64,000 bases of DNA from Xanthomonas fragariae (lineage in GTDB: Bacteria > Pseudomonadota > Gammaproteobacteria > Xanthomonadales > Xanthomonadaceae): assembly GCF_017603965.1 (NCBI RefSeq), contig NZ_CP071955.1, positions 1,550,001-1,614,000 of the forward strand. The letters run 5' to 3'. Positions 11,496 through 20,871 of this stretch are shown here, in pieces. A program made the translations under genes and the position numbers. The first letter of the stretch is position 1. Every line of letters starts with the position of its first letter. The notes under the pieces are model-generated. The model had not been told where the DNA came from. It did no database searches and saw only the letters and a list, made by a program, of their open reading frames with translations.

Positions 11496-11978
11496 TCACG
11501 GCGTTCCGTTCACCGCAATGTGGGAAAACGCACCGGTCTGCGGGTCGTACAGCGCGCCCCAGAATGTGCTGCCACCGCCGCAGACCTGAATCGCCTTCCT
11601 GGCCGGTTTCACTGGTGGATCGTTCGGTAGCTTGAACGCGTTGATGTAAATTAGCTGTTGGCCCTGGATCACCACGCCCACGTATTGCCGGTCGAAATCG
11701 CGTGGCTCGGGGATGGCGGGCGTCAGTGCGTCCTGTCGGGATTCGAGCTGTTCGATCTGTTGTCGGCTGGGTGTCCAATAGCTGGTGGTCTGGTCGGGAT
11801 GGCGCGCCGGGCTTTCGCGCGAGCAGGTGTTCAGCACCTGCTCGGCAACGCTCCGGCGAGTGACGATCCACGACTGCCCGTTCTTGATGTTGGTCGGCAC
11901 GCTGGATGGCGGCTGCGTGGTGGCGCAGCCGGCCAGCATGACCACAGCGAGCGCCGCAGCGCCGCCTAGCGCCTGCAT
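11496..11978 (-). CDS. Predicted lipoprotein of unknown function
   Basis: 160 aa. The N-terminus MQALGGAAALAVVMLAGCAT is a signal peptide with a lipobox (LAGC), so the mature protein should be lipid-anchored at Cys18. The rest (QSWIVTRRSVAEQVLNTCSR, then QYVGVVIQGQQLIYINAF, then GGGSTFWGALYDPQTGAFSH) does not match a family I can name. Its ATG overlaps the phoH stop codon (TGATG), which suggests translational coupling with phoH. thiD follows 71 bp later. Confidence 0.85.
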   Translation of the reverse strand: MQALGGAAALAVVMLAGCATTQPPSSVPTNIKNGQSWIVTRRSVAEQVLNTCSRESPARHPDQTTSYWTPSRQQIEQLESRQDALTPAIPEPRDFDRQYVGVVIQGQQLIYINAFKLPNDPPVKPARKAIQVCGGGSTFWGALYDPQTGAFSHIAVNGTP

Positions 11979-13375
11979 CACAGCACCTCTGAGGCGAAGT
12001 CGGCCAGGCGCGAACGTTCGCCACGCCGCAGTGTGATGTGCGTGCTGTGCGGCCAGGCCTTGAAGCGATCCACCGCGTAGGTCAGGCCGGAGGTGGTTTC
12101 GGTGAGGTAGGGCGTATCGATCTGTTCGACGTTGCCCAGGCACACGATCTTGGTGCCGGGGCCGGCACGGGTGATCAGCGTCTTCATCTGTTTCGGGGTG
12201 AGGTTCTGCGCCTCGTCCAAAATCAGATAACGCGACAGGAAAGTGCGCCCGCGCATGAAGTTCATCGAACGGATCTTGATGCGGCTGGCGAGCAGATCGT
12301 TGGTCGCCGCACGCCCCCAGGCGCCGCCTTCCTGGTTGTGCGTTAGCACTTCCAGGTTGTCGGTCAGTGCGCCCATCCAGGGGGTCATCTTTTCTTCTTC
12401 GGTGCCGGGCAAAAAGCCGATGTCTTCGCCCACGCTGACGGTGGCGCGGGTCATGATGATTTCGCGATAGCGCTGCTGGTCCATCGTCTGCGCTAGGCCG
12501 GCGGCGAGCGCGAGCAGGGTTTTGCCGGTGCCGGCGGTGCCGAGCAGGGTGACGAAGTCGATCTCCGAGTCCATCAAGGCATTGAGCGCGAAATTCTGCT
12601 CGCGGTTGCGCGCCACGATGCCCCACACCGCGTGCTGGCCGCTGCGGAAATCGTCGACCAGGCACAGGGTGGCCTTGCCGCCTCCGATCTTGGCAACGCG
12701 CAGTTCGACCTCGTCCTCGCCCGGCAAATACAGGTACTGGTTCGGATACCAGTCTTCATCGTCGGTCAGCACGATCTCGTAATGCGTGCGGCCGCGCTCG
12801 TTCCAGCTGCGCAGGTCTTCGTTGTGCTTCTGCCAGAAGTCTTCCGGCAGCTCGACGGCACCGGTGAACAGCAGGCTGAAATCGTCCAGCGCGCGATCGT
12901 TCTGGTAGTCCTCCGCATTCAAGCCGCTGATGTAGGCCTTGATGCGCAGGTTGATGTCCTTGGACACCAGGATGACCGGCACATCCTGATTTTCTTCGCG
13001 CAGCGCCAGCACGGCGGCCAGGATCTTGTTGTCCGGAATCAGCGCGCCGAAGGTGCGGCCCGCGTCGGTTGGATGAATCTGGAAATACAGCCGGCCGATT
13101 GCGGCCTGCCCCTTGAGCTGGATGCCTTGTGGATGGCTGAGCAGAATGCCGGCCTGGATCTGCTCGGTATTGGCGTTCTCCAGCAACTCGTCCAGAAAGC
13201 GGCTGACCTGGCGCGCGTTGCGGCTGACTTCGGAGGTGCCCTTCTTGGCGTTGTCGAGCTCCTCGATCACCTGCATCGGCAGGAACACGTCGTGTTCCTC
13301 GAATTTGAACAGCGCGGTGGGATCGTGCATCAGCACGTTGGTGTCCAGCACGTAGATGCGCTTGCCTCGGGTCAT
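11978..13375 (-). CDS. phoH: PhoH family protein with N-terminal PIN domain
   Basis: 465-aa fusion of a PIN-like nuclease domain (RIYVLDTNVLMHDPTALFKF and further acidic residues, roughly 1-140) with a PhoH ATPase domain. The ATPase has Walker A (LLGTAGTGKTLLALAA) and Walker B-like LILDEAQNLT. PIN-PhoH proteins of the PhoH2 group are reported as RNA helicase/RNases. The ATG at 13375 is used because GGAAA precedes it; a TTG at 13387 would add four residues. It overlaps the lipoprotein downstream. Its physiological role is not established here. Confidence 0.92.
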   Translation of the reverse strand: MTRGKRIYVLDTNVLMHDPTALFKFEEHDVFLPMQVIEELDNAKKGTSEVSRNARQVSRFLDELLENANTEQIQAGILLSHPQGIQLKGQAAIGRLYFQIHPTDAGRTFGALIPDNKILAAVLALREENQDVPVILVSKDINLRIKAYISGLNAEDYQNDRALDDFSLLFTGAVELPEDFWQKHNEDLRSWNERGRTHYEIVLTDDEDWYPNQYLYLPGEDEVELRVAKIGGGKATLCLVDDFRSGQHAVWGIVARNREQNFALNALMDSEIDFVTLLGTAGTGKTLLALAAGLAQTMDQQRYREIIMTRATVSVGEDIGFLPGTEEEKMTPWMGALTDNLEVLTHNQEGGAWGRAATNDLLASRIKIRSMNFMRGRTFLSRYLILDEAQNLTPKQMKTLITRAGPGTKIVCLGNVEQIDTPYLTETTSGLTYAVDRFKAWPHSTHITLRRGERSRLADFASEVL

Positions 13376-13456
13376 TGGGTTTTCCAAGTGATGGAGCAGG
13401 GGCTAGCCATCACGCCTGCGGGGCAGGGTGATGGAGGATGCGGGAAACGAGGGGCG

Positions 13457-13939
13457 TCACTGTTTGGCGTGCGCCTTCAACGCGGCCAGCACGGCGTCGG
13501 CGTGGCCGGCGACCTTAACCTTGCGCCAGGCCTGTACCACCACACCCTCGGGCGAGAGCAGGAAGGTGCTGCGCTCGATACCGAGCACCTGCTTGCCGTA
13601 CATGTTCTTTTCCTTGATCACGTCGAAGGCGCGGCACAGGGCCTGCTCGCTATCGCTGATCAGCGGGAAGGCGAATCCCTGCTTGGCGCAGAAATTGTCG
13701 TGCGACTTCACCGAGTCGCGCGAGACGCCCAGCACGACCGCGCCGGTCTGCTTGAACTGCGGCAGCAGCGCGTTGAAATCCAGGCCTTCGGTGGTGCAGC
13801 CGGGCGTGCTGTCCTTCGGATAGAAATACAGCACCACCCATTTGCCGGCATAACCGCCCAATGTGGTCCGGGTGCCGCCGGACAGCGACAGCGTCAGGTC
13901 GAAGGTTGCAGCGGGTAATTCCAGTACAGCGTCGGTCAT
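13457..13939 (-). CDS. bcp: Bacterioferritin comigratory protein, thiol peroxidase
   Basis: 160-aa peroxiredoxin of the BCP/PrxQ group that reduces hydrogen and organic peroxides using thioredoxin. The peroxidatic cysteine is Cys48 in PKDSTPGCTTE. The nearby second cysteine of E. coli BCP is absent, and Cys84 (DNFCAKQGF) is the likely resolving residue, as described for X. campestris BCP. The conserved GVSRDS and STFLLSPEGVV segments are present. It lies between rraB and phoH on the same strand. Confidence 0.95.
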   Translation of the reverse strand: MTDAVLELPAATFDLTLSLSGGTRTTLGGYAGKWVVLYFYPKDSTPGCTTEGLDFNALLPQFKQTGAVVLGVSRDSVKSHDNFCAKQGFAFPLISDSEQALCRAFDVIKEKNMYGKQVLGIERSTFLLSPEGVVVQAWRKVKVAGHADAVLAALKAHAKQ

Positions 13940-13976
13940 CGTTGCTCAGCCCTAAGTGGAGGGGCGTACGGCGCGG

Positions 13977-14327
13977 TCATGCCGGGCCGACCTCTATCCC
14001 ATCATAAGCAGCCACATGGAAACGTTTGGCAAGCGCATCGAACTGCGCATTGCGCTGATTCAGCGACTCGATGGTGTGCTGTTCCAGCTTGTCCACGTGC
14101 AGGAAGTACGACTCTTCGTCGTCGCCATCGTCTTCGTCGCGTTCGCCGAGGAAGATGTCGATGACGCGATAGCCGTTCTGGGTCAGTTGCTCGGCAAGTT
14201 GTTGCAGCGGTTGTTGCGCCGGGTCGGCGAAGAAATATTCCCAGCGCAACGGCCCGTCGAGATTCCAGTCGGTCTCGGAGCGGATGTGGTCGAACATCTG
14301 TTTCAGCGCGCAGATCGCGATGGCCAT
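13977..14327 (-). CDS. rraB: RraB-like ribonuclease E inhibitor family protein
   Basis: 116 aa. The C-terminal part (SYFLHVDKLEQHTIESLNQR, then FHVAAYDGIEVGP) matches the RraB (PF06877) pattern, where the YDG-E/D-VGP motif is typical. The acidic run DEDDGDDEE resembles the acidic segment of E. coli RraB, which binds the RNase E C-terminus and changes degradosome composition. The gene begins 13 bp after gcvR and lies 37 bp before bcp. The symbol is by family; inhibition of RNase E here is inferred. Confidence 0.75.
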   Translation of the reverse strand: MAIAICALKQMFDHIRSETDWNLDGPLRWEYFFADPAQQPLQQLAEQLTQNGYRVIDIFLGERDEDDGDDEESYFLHVDKLEQHTIESLNQRNAQFDALAKRFHVAAYDGIEVGPA

Positions 14328-14340
14328 CGGTATTGCTGCC

Positions 14341-14916
14341 TTAGAACTTCATCGGGTCCATGATCGCGTCGAGATTGAGGTGATCACAGAATTCCAGGAA
14401 ATCATCGCGCAATGCGGCGATGTGCATATTGGCCGGCACGCCGATCGTCACCTGCGCAGAGAACATCTCCGCGCCGGTCTGCATGGCGCGGTAGCGCGTG
14501 CTCTGCAGGTTCTCGATAGTGATGCCCTGGCGGTCGAAGAAGTCGGCCAGTTGGAACAGGATGCCCGGTTTGTCGGCGGCGATGACCTCGACGATGTAGG
14601 GCAGCAGGTTGGACTGGGTCTGCTTGGGGCCGGTGCGATACCACACCAGCTTGAGGCCTTCCTCGCGTTCCAGCCGGGTCAGCATGGCTTCGAGCTTGGC
14701 GACCGAATCCCAGGAGCCAGTTGCCAGGGCGGTGACCGAGACGTCGCGCCCCACCGTGGCCAGGCGGGCGTCCACGAGATTGCAGCCGCTGTCGGCGATG
14801 CGGCGGGTGACGGGCAACAGAGGAGACTCCGGATGCGTCGTGTAGGCATTGATCAGGAGGTGATTTTCGGTCGGCGAAGGCCGGGGTGTAGAGTCGGTCA
14901 AAGGGGCTTCCGGCAT
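14341..14916 (-). CDS. gcvR: Glycine cleavage system regulator-like ACT protein
   Basis: 191 aa with two ACT domains: the first about residues 18-90 ([20 protein letters not shown]), the second about 105-175 ([20 protein letters not shown], then [22 protein letters not shown]). This is the GcvR architecture; E. coli GcvR binds glycine and blocks GcvA activation of gcvTHP. It is divergent from dapA with a 161-bp gap, an arrangement also seen in other gammaproteobacteria (gcvR-dapA). It is first in the minus-strand run down to thiD. Confidence 0.88.
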   Translation of the reverse strand: MPEAPLTDSTPRPSPTENHLLINAYTTHPESPLLPVTRRIADSGCNLVDARLATVGRDVSVTALATGSWDSVAKLEAMLTRLEREEGLKLVWYRTGPKQTQSNLLPYIVEVIAADKPGILFQLADFFDRQGITIENLQSTRYRAMQTGAEMFSAQVTIGVPANMHIAALRDDFLEFCDHLNLDAIMDPMKF

Positions 14917-15077
14917 TGCATAAGGCTGAATGGCCGCCCGGGCAGGCGGCCGCCCGGGCAGGCGCCCTGGCGGTTATCAGCATACTTGCCCGTGGTTTCG
15001 CGCCGCAAGTAACATGCAGGTCGTCGCAACCCGCGCGTGCGCGGGCCTTTTCCTGTCACGTTAAGAGCAACAGAATC

Positions 15078-15986
15078 TTGTCCCTTTCCGGCATCATCAC
15101 CGCGCTGGCGACACCTTTCGGTCCGGACGGCGCACTCGACCTGGATGCCTGGCGGCGGCTGCTGGAGCAGCAGCTGCACGGCGGCGTGCAGGGAATTGTG
15201 GTTGCCGGCTCCACCGGCGAAGCCGCTGCGCTGAGCGACGATGAGTACGACATGCTGTTGCGCGCCGCCGTTACGCAGGTGGTCGGTCGTGTGCCGGTGC
15301 TGGCCGGTACCGGGCTGTCGGGCACTGCCAAGACCATCGCACAGACGCGCCGCGCCGCCGCACTGGGTGCGCAGTACGCGCTGGTAGTCACGCCGCCGTA
15401 CGTACGTCCCACCCAGGCCGGTTTGAAAGCGCACTTCCTGGCGGTCGCCGACAGCGGCGGGTTGCCGGTGGTGCTGTACAACGTGCCCGGACGTACCGGC
15501 TGCGATCTGCTGCCGGCGACGGTTGCCGAGCTGGTCGACCATCCGAATATCGTCGCCATCAAGGAGGCGCGTAGCGAACCTGAGCGCGTTGCCGCGCTGG
15601 TTGCGTTGCGTAGCGACACCTTCGCGTTGCTCAGTGGCGACGACGGCAGCGCTGCGCAGTCGATGCTGTCCGGCGCCACGGGGCTGATTTCGGTGGCGTC
15701 CAATGTCTTGCCGGCAGCGTACCGGCGCTTGTGCGATCTGGCCTGCGATGGCCAGCGCGAGGCCGCCATTGCCTGGGACGCGCGCCTGAGCGAGTACCAC
15801 AGTTTCTGCGGTATCGAATCCAATCCCATCCCGGTCAAGGCGCTGCTGCAGCGCGTCGGGATCGGGTACGGCGTACGTTTGCCGTTACTGCCACTTTCTG
15901 CGGCGCACCAGCCTGCCGCCGACCGCCTTGCCGCCGACGCGATTGCGTTGGAAGCGCTTTCCAGCCGCGAAATGCTCGCGGCCTGA
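15078..15986 (+). CDS. dapA: 4-hydroxy-tetrahydrodipicolinate synthase
   Basis: Condenses pyruvate with aspartate semialdehyde in the diaminopimelate/lysine pathway. Family motifs: [32 protein letters not shown], the catalytic Tyr in [14 protein letters not shown], and the Schiff-base lysine in [16 protein letters not shown] at 15078 is chosen as the start: it gives the usual [15 protein letters not shown]-terminus, 302 aa, and has AAGAG about 10 bp upstream. No ATG is suitably placed. A BamC-like lipoprotein gene follows by 16 bp, as in E. coli (dapA-bamC). Confidence 0.94.
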   Translation: MSLSGIITALATPFGPDGALDLDAWRRLLEQQLHGGVQGIVVAGSTGEAAALSDDEYDMLLRAAVTQVVGRVPVLAGTGLSGTAKTIAQTRRAAALGAQYALVVTPPYVRPTQAGLKAHFLAVADSGGLPVVLYNVPGRTGCDLLPATVAELVDHPNIVAIKEARSEPERVAALVALRSDTFALLSGDDGSAAQSMLSGATGLISVASNVLPAAYRRLCDLACDGQREAAIAWDARLSEYHSFCGIESNPIPVKALLQRVGIGYGVRLPLLPLSAAHQPAADRLAADAIALEALSSREMLAA

Positions 15987-16002
15987 CCCAGGAGATCTAT
16001 CG

Positions 16003-16518
16003 ATGCGTCATTCCGTTTCCCCCGTCCGCGTGCTTTCGCTCGCGTTGCTGGCGACCGCCACCGTCGCCGCCACGAGTGGCTGCAGCTGGTTTCACAAGGG
16101 CGCACGCGGTGACTACGCGCTGGCCCCGGAAGCCCGCCCGCTGGAAGTGCCGCCGGATCTGAACCTGCCCGACACCTCCGGTGCGATGAAGGTGCCGACG
16201 CTGGCGTCGACCACCCAGCAGAACACCTCGGCACCGTCGGCGAGCGCCAACAGCGGGTTCACCGTGCCGGGCGAGCGCGATGAAGTGTTTGCCAAGGTCG
16301 GCGCGGCATTGGCCGACATTCCGGGCCTGACCATCGCCAGCAAGGCGCAGATGCTCGGTTCCTACGACGTGACTTACGAGGGCTCCAGCTTCCTGGTGCG
16401 CGTGGTCAAGACCGATGCCGGCAGCTATGTGTCGGCCGTGGATCCGCGTGGTATGCCGGCAACGGCCGCAGCGCCGTTGGCGGTGATCACTGCGCTCAAG
16501 GGCAAGCTGGGCAGCTGA
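16003..16518 (+). CDS. BamC/NlpB-like outer-membrane lipoprotein
   Basis: 171 aa. Signal peptide with lipobox (VAATSGCSW; Cys near residue 27). The mature N-terminus holds a Pro-rich segment (PEARPLEVPPDLNLPDTSG) that resembles the unstructured N-terminal part of BamC, which binds BamD. A single small domain follows (FTVPGERDEVFAKVGAALAD, then YEGSSFLVRVVKTDAGSYVS). E. coli BamC is about twice as long with two helix-grip domains, so this is a short form. Position right after dapA (GGAG Shine-Dalgarno in the gap) supports the call. Confidence 0.72.
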   Translation: MRHSVSPVRVLSLALLATATVAATSGCSWFHKGARGDYALAPEARPLEVPPDLNLPDTSGAMKVPTLASTTQQNTSAPSASANSGFTVPGERDEVFAKVGAALADIPGLTIASKAQMLGSYDVTYEGSSFLVRVVKTDAGSYVSAVDPRGMPATAAAPLAVITALKGKLGS

Positions 16519-16542
16519 GGTCGTAGCGGCATGTTTGACAGT

Positions 16543-16569
16543 AAAACGGGCGCTTTGGGCGCCCGTTTT
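16543..16569 (+). terminator. Intrinsic terminator between dapA operon and fdxA
   Basis: AAAACGGGCGC (16543-16553) pairs perfectly with GCGCCCGTTTT (16559-16569), 5-nt loop. The A and T tails make it bidirectional. It lies 24 bp after the lipoprotein stop and about 70 bp from the convergent fdxA end, so it may serve both. Confidence 0.88.
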
Positions 16570-16640
16570 GCGTTTCGGTGCGGTGTCTCAGTGCTGCGTC
16601 GTCGACAAGTGCCTCGCCGGGTATCGCGCACCGCGCTGCT

Positions 16641-16964
16641 TCAGCGCTGCAGCAGCGGCAACTTGTTCGGCTTGCCATCCCATTGGGCGGCATCGGGTAG
16701 CGGTTCCTGACGCACGGTGAGAACCGGCCAGGCCTTGGCAAGTTCGGCATTGAGCGCGACGAAGGCTTCCTGGCCGGCTGGGACGTCGTCTTCCGGGTAG
16801 ATTGCGTTGGCCGGGCATTCCGGTTCGCACAAAGTGCAGTCGATGCACTCGTCCGGGTCGATGACCAGGAAGTTCGGGCCGACGTGGAAGCAATCCACTG
16901 GACAGACCTCGACGCAGTCGGTGTATTTGCACTTGATGCAGTTCTCGGTGACAACAAAAGGCAT
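16641..16964 (-). CDS. fdxA: 7Fe ferredoxin
   Basis: 107-aa ferredoxin of the FdxA type carrying one [3Fe-4S] and one [4Fe-4S] cluster. Cysteine sets are [19 protein letters not shown] near the N-terminus and [16 protein letters not shown] around residues 40-55; the C-terminal extension ([20 protein letters not shown]) is also typical. It is a single gene converging on the dapA transcription unit. The electron partner is unknown. Confidence 0.95.
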   Translation of the reverse strand: MPFVVTENCIKCKYTDCVEVCPVDCFHVGPNFLVIDPDECIDCTLCEPECPANAIYPEDDVPAGQEAFVALNAELAKAWPVLTVRQEPLPDAAQWDGKPNKLPLLQR

Positions 16965-17132
16965 GGCGGAATCCGGCGTTTAGCCCGTCAATTCTAAAGC
17001 AGTCCGGTAGTGGGTGTGGGGTTGCTGGACTTCAAGTCTAGTCCGTTCGGTGGCTGCCTTCAGTTTTATCTCAGGCCAATCCTTTTCCCCGGGGAGAGGG
17101 GCTTTGTTTGCTTTTCCCTGCGGAGTTTCCGG

Positions 17133-18011
17133 TCAGACCAACTTGCGCTGCTTGGCCAGTGCGAACAATCCGGCGGCCGCCAGTTGTTCCGAATACAGCT
17201 GGGTCTTGACACCTAGATGCGCCAGCGCCAGCGCATAGCGTTTAGTCAGGGCGGGGCTGCCGACCAGGTAGACGGTGGCGTGGTCGCCGCGGTGGTCACG
17301 CAGTTCGTGGCCGATCAGCAGGCCCGAGAGGTAGGACGGCAGTGCTTGTGTGGACAGCCGGTCGAACAGGCCGAGCGTGCGGGTGCCGAACAGGTGGTGG
17401 CTAAGGCCGCCAGGTTCGGCGCTGCGGTCCACACCCTGCAAGAACGCGCCGCTGTCCAGGTCGGCATGATCGTCCTGCATCAGCTTGCCCAGGATGCTGT
17501 GCTGGCGTAGCACGGCGTACAGCTCGCCGGTCATGACGGTGGCGAAACCGGTCAGCTGGCCGTTGGCGATGCGCGCCCATTTGCTGTGCGTGCCGGGCAG
17601 GCAGGCAACGTGCTTGCCGTCGCCGAGTGCGGCGATCAGGCCGACCAGTTGGGTTTCTTCGCCACGCATGACATCGGGCACGCCGCCGCGTTCGCCAGTA
17701 CTTACGCCGGGAACGAACCACAGCGTGCGTTCGGCCAGCAGGTCGTCGTTGCTGCGCAGTGCCTGGGCAAGCGCGGCGGTATCGACCGGGCAGGGCAGAT
17801 ACGGCTGTTCGACCCAGCCGTTGCGGCTGCCGATCATGCCCGAGAGCAGCACAGGGCCTTGCCAGCCGTCGATCAGCTTGCTCAGCACCTCGGCAAAGCG
17901 GTTCTGGCAGGCCAGGATGCCGTCGCTGCCGCGGCGTTGCTCACGCACCTTGCCGTGGGCGTCGAGCAGATAGCCACGCAGGCTGCTGGTGCCCCAGTCG
18001 ATGGCGATCAT
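17133..18011 (-). CDS. dgoK: 2-dehydro-3-deoxygalactonokinase
   Basis: Phosphorylates 2-keto-3-deoxy-D-galactonate to KDPGal. 292 aa with the DgoK signature: [16 protein letters not shown] at the N-terminus, LLSGMIGSRNGWVEQPYLPC, VMRGEETQLVGL and LPGTHSKWARI. The start at 18011 makes a 4-bp ATGA overlap with the lactonase gene; a longer frame only covers antisense-like sequence of that gene. It is the last gene of the four-gene galactonate operon. Confidence 0.93.
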   Translation of the reverse strand: MIAIDWGTSSLRGYLLDAHGKVREQRRGSDGILACQNRFAEVLSKLIDGWQGPVLLSGMIGSRNGWVEQPYLPCPVDTAALAQALRSNDDLLAERTLWFVPGVSTGERGGVPDVMRGEETQLVGLIAALGDGKHVACLPGTHSKWARIANGQLTGFATVMTGELYAVLRQHSILGKLMQDDHADLDSGAFLQGVDRSAEPGGLSHHLFGTRTLGLFDRLSTQALPSYLSGLLIGHELRDHRGDHATVYLVGSPALTKRYALALAHLGVKTQLYSEQLAAAGLFALAKQRKLV

Positions 18012-18919
18012 GCGCTTGCCACCCGGCTCTCGGGCAGGCCGTTGATCGGCAGGTCGCAGATGTACAGGCCGCCGGCTTCGGGGGTGCGGGCCAGCTCTTC
18101 GGCGCTGTGGTCCAGGCGCGAGCTGATCACGTGCAGGCGATCCAGCGCGGCGCCACCGAAGGCGCTGCAGGTGGGGTGCTTGACTGGCAGTTGCACGATG
18201 CGCTCCACGCTGCCATCGGGGCGATAGCGCACCACGCGCCAGGCACGCCATTGCGCGTTCCAGAGATGACCTTCGCTGTCCACGATGGAGCCGTCCGGCT
18301 CGGCATCGTCGCGGTCCAGCGTGGCGAACACGCGGGTGTTGCTGGTCTGCGCGCTATCGGCATCGTAATCGCAGCACAAGATGTGCGGGCGCACCGAATC
18401 GCAGTAATACAAGGTGCGGCCGTCGGGGCTGAAGCAGATCGAGTTGGGGATCGACACGCCGGGCAGCGGCAACGCACGCAAACCATGGCGCAGCGAGAAC
18501 TGATACATCGCCCCGCGGGCGGCCTTGTCGTCGTGCTCGTCCATGGTGCCGAACACGAAGTTGCCATTGCGATCGGCGCGGCCATCGTTGCTGCGCGTGA
18601 GCGGGTTGTCGATTTCGACGTCGACGCGTTTTTCGAGCGGCAACTCATCGCCATCGGCATTGTCCGGGTCGGCGATGCACAGCGACTTGGCCAGCGCGAT
18701 CAGCACGCGGCCGTCGTCCATCAAGCCGATGCAGCCGGGGCGATCGGGCAGCGTCCAGTAGCGCGTATGCGCGCTAGCCGGATGGTGCTGCCACATGCGT
18801 TTTTCGCTGATGTCGACCCAGTAAAGCGCTTCGCGCTGCGCGCACCACAGCACGCCTTCGCCATGCGTGCAGCGGCTGTCGACCGCCAGCACGGCGGTGT
18901 GTTCGGGCGTGCTCACCAT
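18008..18919 (-). CDS. SMP-30/gluconolactonase family lactonase
   Basis: 303-aa six-bladed beta-propeller lactonase. Metal-site motifs are visible: the Glu in [20 protein letters not shown], the Asn in [23 protein letters not shown] sequence ([15 protein letters not shown]), [20 protein letters not shown], and the Asp in [18 protein letters not shown]. In this operon it most likely opens D-galactono-1,4-lactone to galactonate, feeding the dehydratase next to it. The start at 18919 overlaps the dehydratase by 7 bp; its end overlaps dgoK by 4 bp. Confidence 0.88.
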   Translation of the reverse strand: MVSTPEHTAVLAVDSRCTHGEGVLWCAQREALYWVDISEKRMWQHHPASAHTRYWTLPDRPGCIGLMDDGRVLIALAKSLCIADPDNADGDELPLEKRVDVEIDNPLTRSNDGRADRNGNFVFGTMDEHDDKAARGAMYQFSLRHGLRALPLPGVSIPNSICFSPDGRTLYYCDSVRPHILCCDYDADSAQTSNTRVFATLDRDDAEPDGSIVDSEGHLWNAQWRAWRVVRYRPDGSVERIVQLPVKHPTCSAFGGAALDRLHVISSRLDHSAEELARTPEAGGLYICDLPINGLPESRVASA

Positions 18920-20061
18920 TCGGCGATGCTGCCGTCGGCATGACGCCACACCGGGTTGCGCCAATCCGGCGGATTTTCGTTTGCGCGCTTGAGCATCTTT
19001 TCGTCGATCTCCACACCGAGCCCGGGTTTGGGCAGGGCGGCAATGCTGCCATCGACGCAGTGAAAATCTTCTTTGTTGATGACGTAATCGAGCAGGTCGG
19101 CGCCTTCGTTGTAGTGAATGCCGATGCTCTGTTCCTGCAGCACCGCGTTGTGCGAAACGAAGTCCACGTGCAGGCACGCGGCGAGCGCGATCGGGCCGAG
19201 CGGGCAGTGCGGTGCGAAGCCGACATCGTATGCTTCGGCCATCGCGGCGATCTTGACGCACTCGGTGATGCCGCCGGCATGCGACAGATCCGGCTGCACC
19301 ATCCCGAGACCGCCGGCGCACAGCACGTTCTTGAATTCGAAGCGCGAAAACATGCGCTCGCCGGCGGCCAGCGGAATCGAGGTGCTCGCGGCCAGACGCG
19401 GGTAATACTCGGCCTGTTCGGCCAGCACCGGTTCTTCGACGAACAGCGGTTTGAACGGCTCCAGTTCGCGCAGCAGCGCCTTGGCCATCGGCGCGCCGAC
19501 GCGGCCGTGGAAGTCGATGCCGAAGTCGATGGTGCTGCCGAAGGTCTCGCGGATTTCGGCGACCTTGACCACTGCGGCATCGACGGCCCGCGCACTGTCG
19601 ATCAGCTTCATTTCCTCGGTGCCGTTGAACTTAAACGTATCAAAGCCCAGCGCGCGGTAATCGGCGATTTGCTGGATGATCGCGCCGGGGCGGTCGCCGC
19701 CGACCCAGCGATACGTCTTCATCCGGTCGCGCACCAGGCCGCCCAGCAACGCGTACACCGGCACCCCCAGCGCCTTGCCCTTGATGTCCCACAAGGCCTG
19801 GTCGATACCGGCAATAGCGCTCATCAAAATAGCGCCACCGCGGTAGAAACCGGCGCGGTACATGGTCTGCCACAGGTCGTTGATGCGCGCCGGATCCTTG
19901 CCGACGAGGTAACTGGCCAGTTCGTGTACGGCGGCCTCCACGGAACGTGCGCGGCCTTCGATGACCGGCTCTCCCCAGCCGGTGATGCCCTCGTCGGTCT
20001 CGACCTTGAGGAACAGCCAGCGCGGTGCAGCGTGGAAAGTGCTGAGGCGGGTGATCTTCAT
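18913..20061 (-). CDS. dgoD: D-galactonate dehydratase
   Basis: 382-aa enolase-superfamily enzyme that converts D-galactonate to 2-keto-3-deoxygalactonate. Metal ligands and acid/base residues appear in the expected order: [11 protein letters not shown] (Asp and His), [10 protein letters not shown] (Glu), [12 protein letters not shown] (Glu), and the His in [15 protein letters not shown]. The N-terminal capping domain ([20 protein letters not shown]) is complete. It overlaps the aldolase gene upstream by 4 bp, so the operon is translationally coupled throughout. Confidence 0.95.
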   Translation of the reverse strand: MKITRLSTFHAAPRWLFLKVETDEGITGWGEPVIEGRARSVEAAVHELASYLVGKDPARINDLWQTMYRAGFYRGGAILMSAIAGIDQALWDIKGKALGVPVYALLGGLVRDRMKTYRWVGGDRPGAIIQQIADYRALGFDTFKFNGTEEMKLIDSARAVDAAVVKVAEIRETFGSTIDFGIDFHGRVGAPMAKALLRELEPFKPLFVEEPVLAEQAEYYPRLAASTSIPLAAGERMFSRFEFKNVLCAGGLGMVQPDLSHAGGITECVKIAAMAEAYDVGFAPHCPLGPIALAACLHVDFVSHNAVLQEQSIGIHYNEGADLLDYVINKEDFHCVDGSIAALPKPGLGVEIDEKMLKRANENPPDWRNPVWRHADGSIAEW

Positions 20062-20690
20062 CCTTGCAGTTCCTGGTAGGCCTGCACGAAGGCGCGTGCA
20101 TGCGTTCGTGTCGTTTCGAGTGATTGCGCGGGTTTATACAGTTCGCCACCGATGCCGGCGCCATCAGCGCCCTGCGCGCTGAAGCCGGCCAGGCTCTGCA
20201 GGCTGACGCCGCCGACCACATAGACTGGAATGTGCTTGGGCAGCACCGAACGCAGCGCGCGCACATGCGCTGCGCCGTACGTGGCTGCGGGGAACAACTT
20301 CAAGATCGTCGCGCCGGCATCGATGGCGTCGAACGCCTCGCTGGCGGTCGCAAAGCCGGCCACCACGGTGAGCCCGCGCGCGACTGCATGGCGGATCAGC
20401 GAGGGGCGCGTATTCGGGGTGACGATGAAGCGCGCGCCGATCTCTGCCAGGGTGTCGACGTCTTCGTTACGCAGCACGGTGCCGGCGCCGATCCAGGCGC
20501 GCTCGCCATAGGTCTGCTGGGCAAGGGCAATGCTCTGGGCCCAGCGCAGCGAGTTGAGCGGAATCTCGATCGCGTCGAAGCCGGCGTCGATCAGCGCACC
20601 GACATGGTCGAGCGTTTCTTCCGGCGTGATGCCACGCAGGATGGCGATCAGCGGCAGGGCGAACGGGCTGGCGGTGGTCTCTGAGGTCAT
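20058..20690 (-). CDS. dgoA: 2-dehydro-3-deoxy-6-phosphogalactonate aldolase
   Basis: 210-aa class I aldolase that cleaves KDPGal to pyruvate and glyceraldehyde-3-phosphate. The KDPG/KDPGal family motifs are visible: [53 protein letters not shown] and the Schiff-base lysine in [20 protein letters not shown]. It is the first gene of the galactonate operon, reading away from a LysR regulator gene. Confidence 0.95.
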   Translation of the reverse strand: MTSETTASPFALPLIAILRGITPEETLDHVGALIDAGFDAIEIPLNSLRWAQSIALAQQTYGERAWIGAGTVLRNEDVDTLAEIGARFIVTPNTRPSLIRHAVARGLTVVAGFATASEAFDAIDAGATILKLFPAATYGAAHVRALRSVLPKHIPVYVVGGVSLQSLAGFSAQGADGAGIGGELYKPAQSLETTRTHARAFVQAYQELQG

Positions 20691-20825
20691 GGTGTCATTG
20701 GCGATGGAGCGGGAAAGCGGCCGCTGGCGACCGACTGGTCGGCAACATCGGGAGAGCTGTGGGGCTCATGCTGCGGCGTCCGATAGCCTCGCGCGAGGGA
20801 GATATGCGCGGCAAATGAAATTTTC

Positions 20826-20840
20826 GGAATATTCTATTCC
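20826..20840. promoter_or_regulatory. Palindromic operator candidate in the dgo-LysR gap
   Basis: GGAATA (20826-20831) and TATTCC (20835-20840) are perfect inverted repeats with a 3-bp TTC centre. The site lies in the 181-bp region between the divergent dgoA and LysR genes, where a LysR protein would bind. This is inferred from symmetry and position only. Confidence 0.5.
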
Positions 20841-20871
20841 TCCGACGAATACACGGCTTCGAGGGCGCTCC

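Noticed and set aside
17076..17097. Terminator after the galactonate operon
   Set aside because: A CCGG-centred hairpin exists, but on the minus strand it contains C-A mismatches and lacks a T-run, so it is not called.
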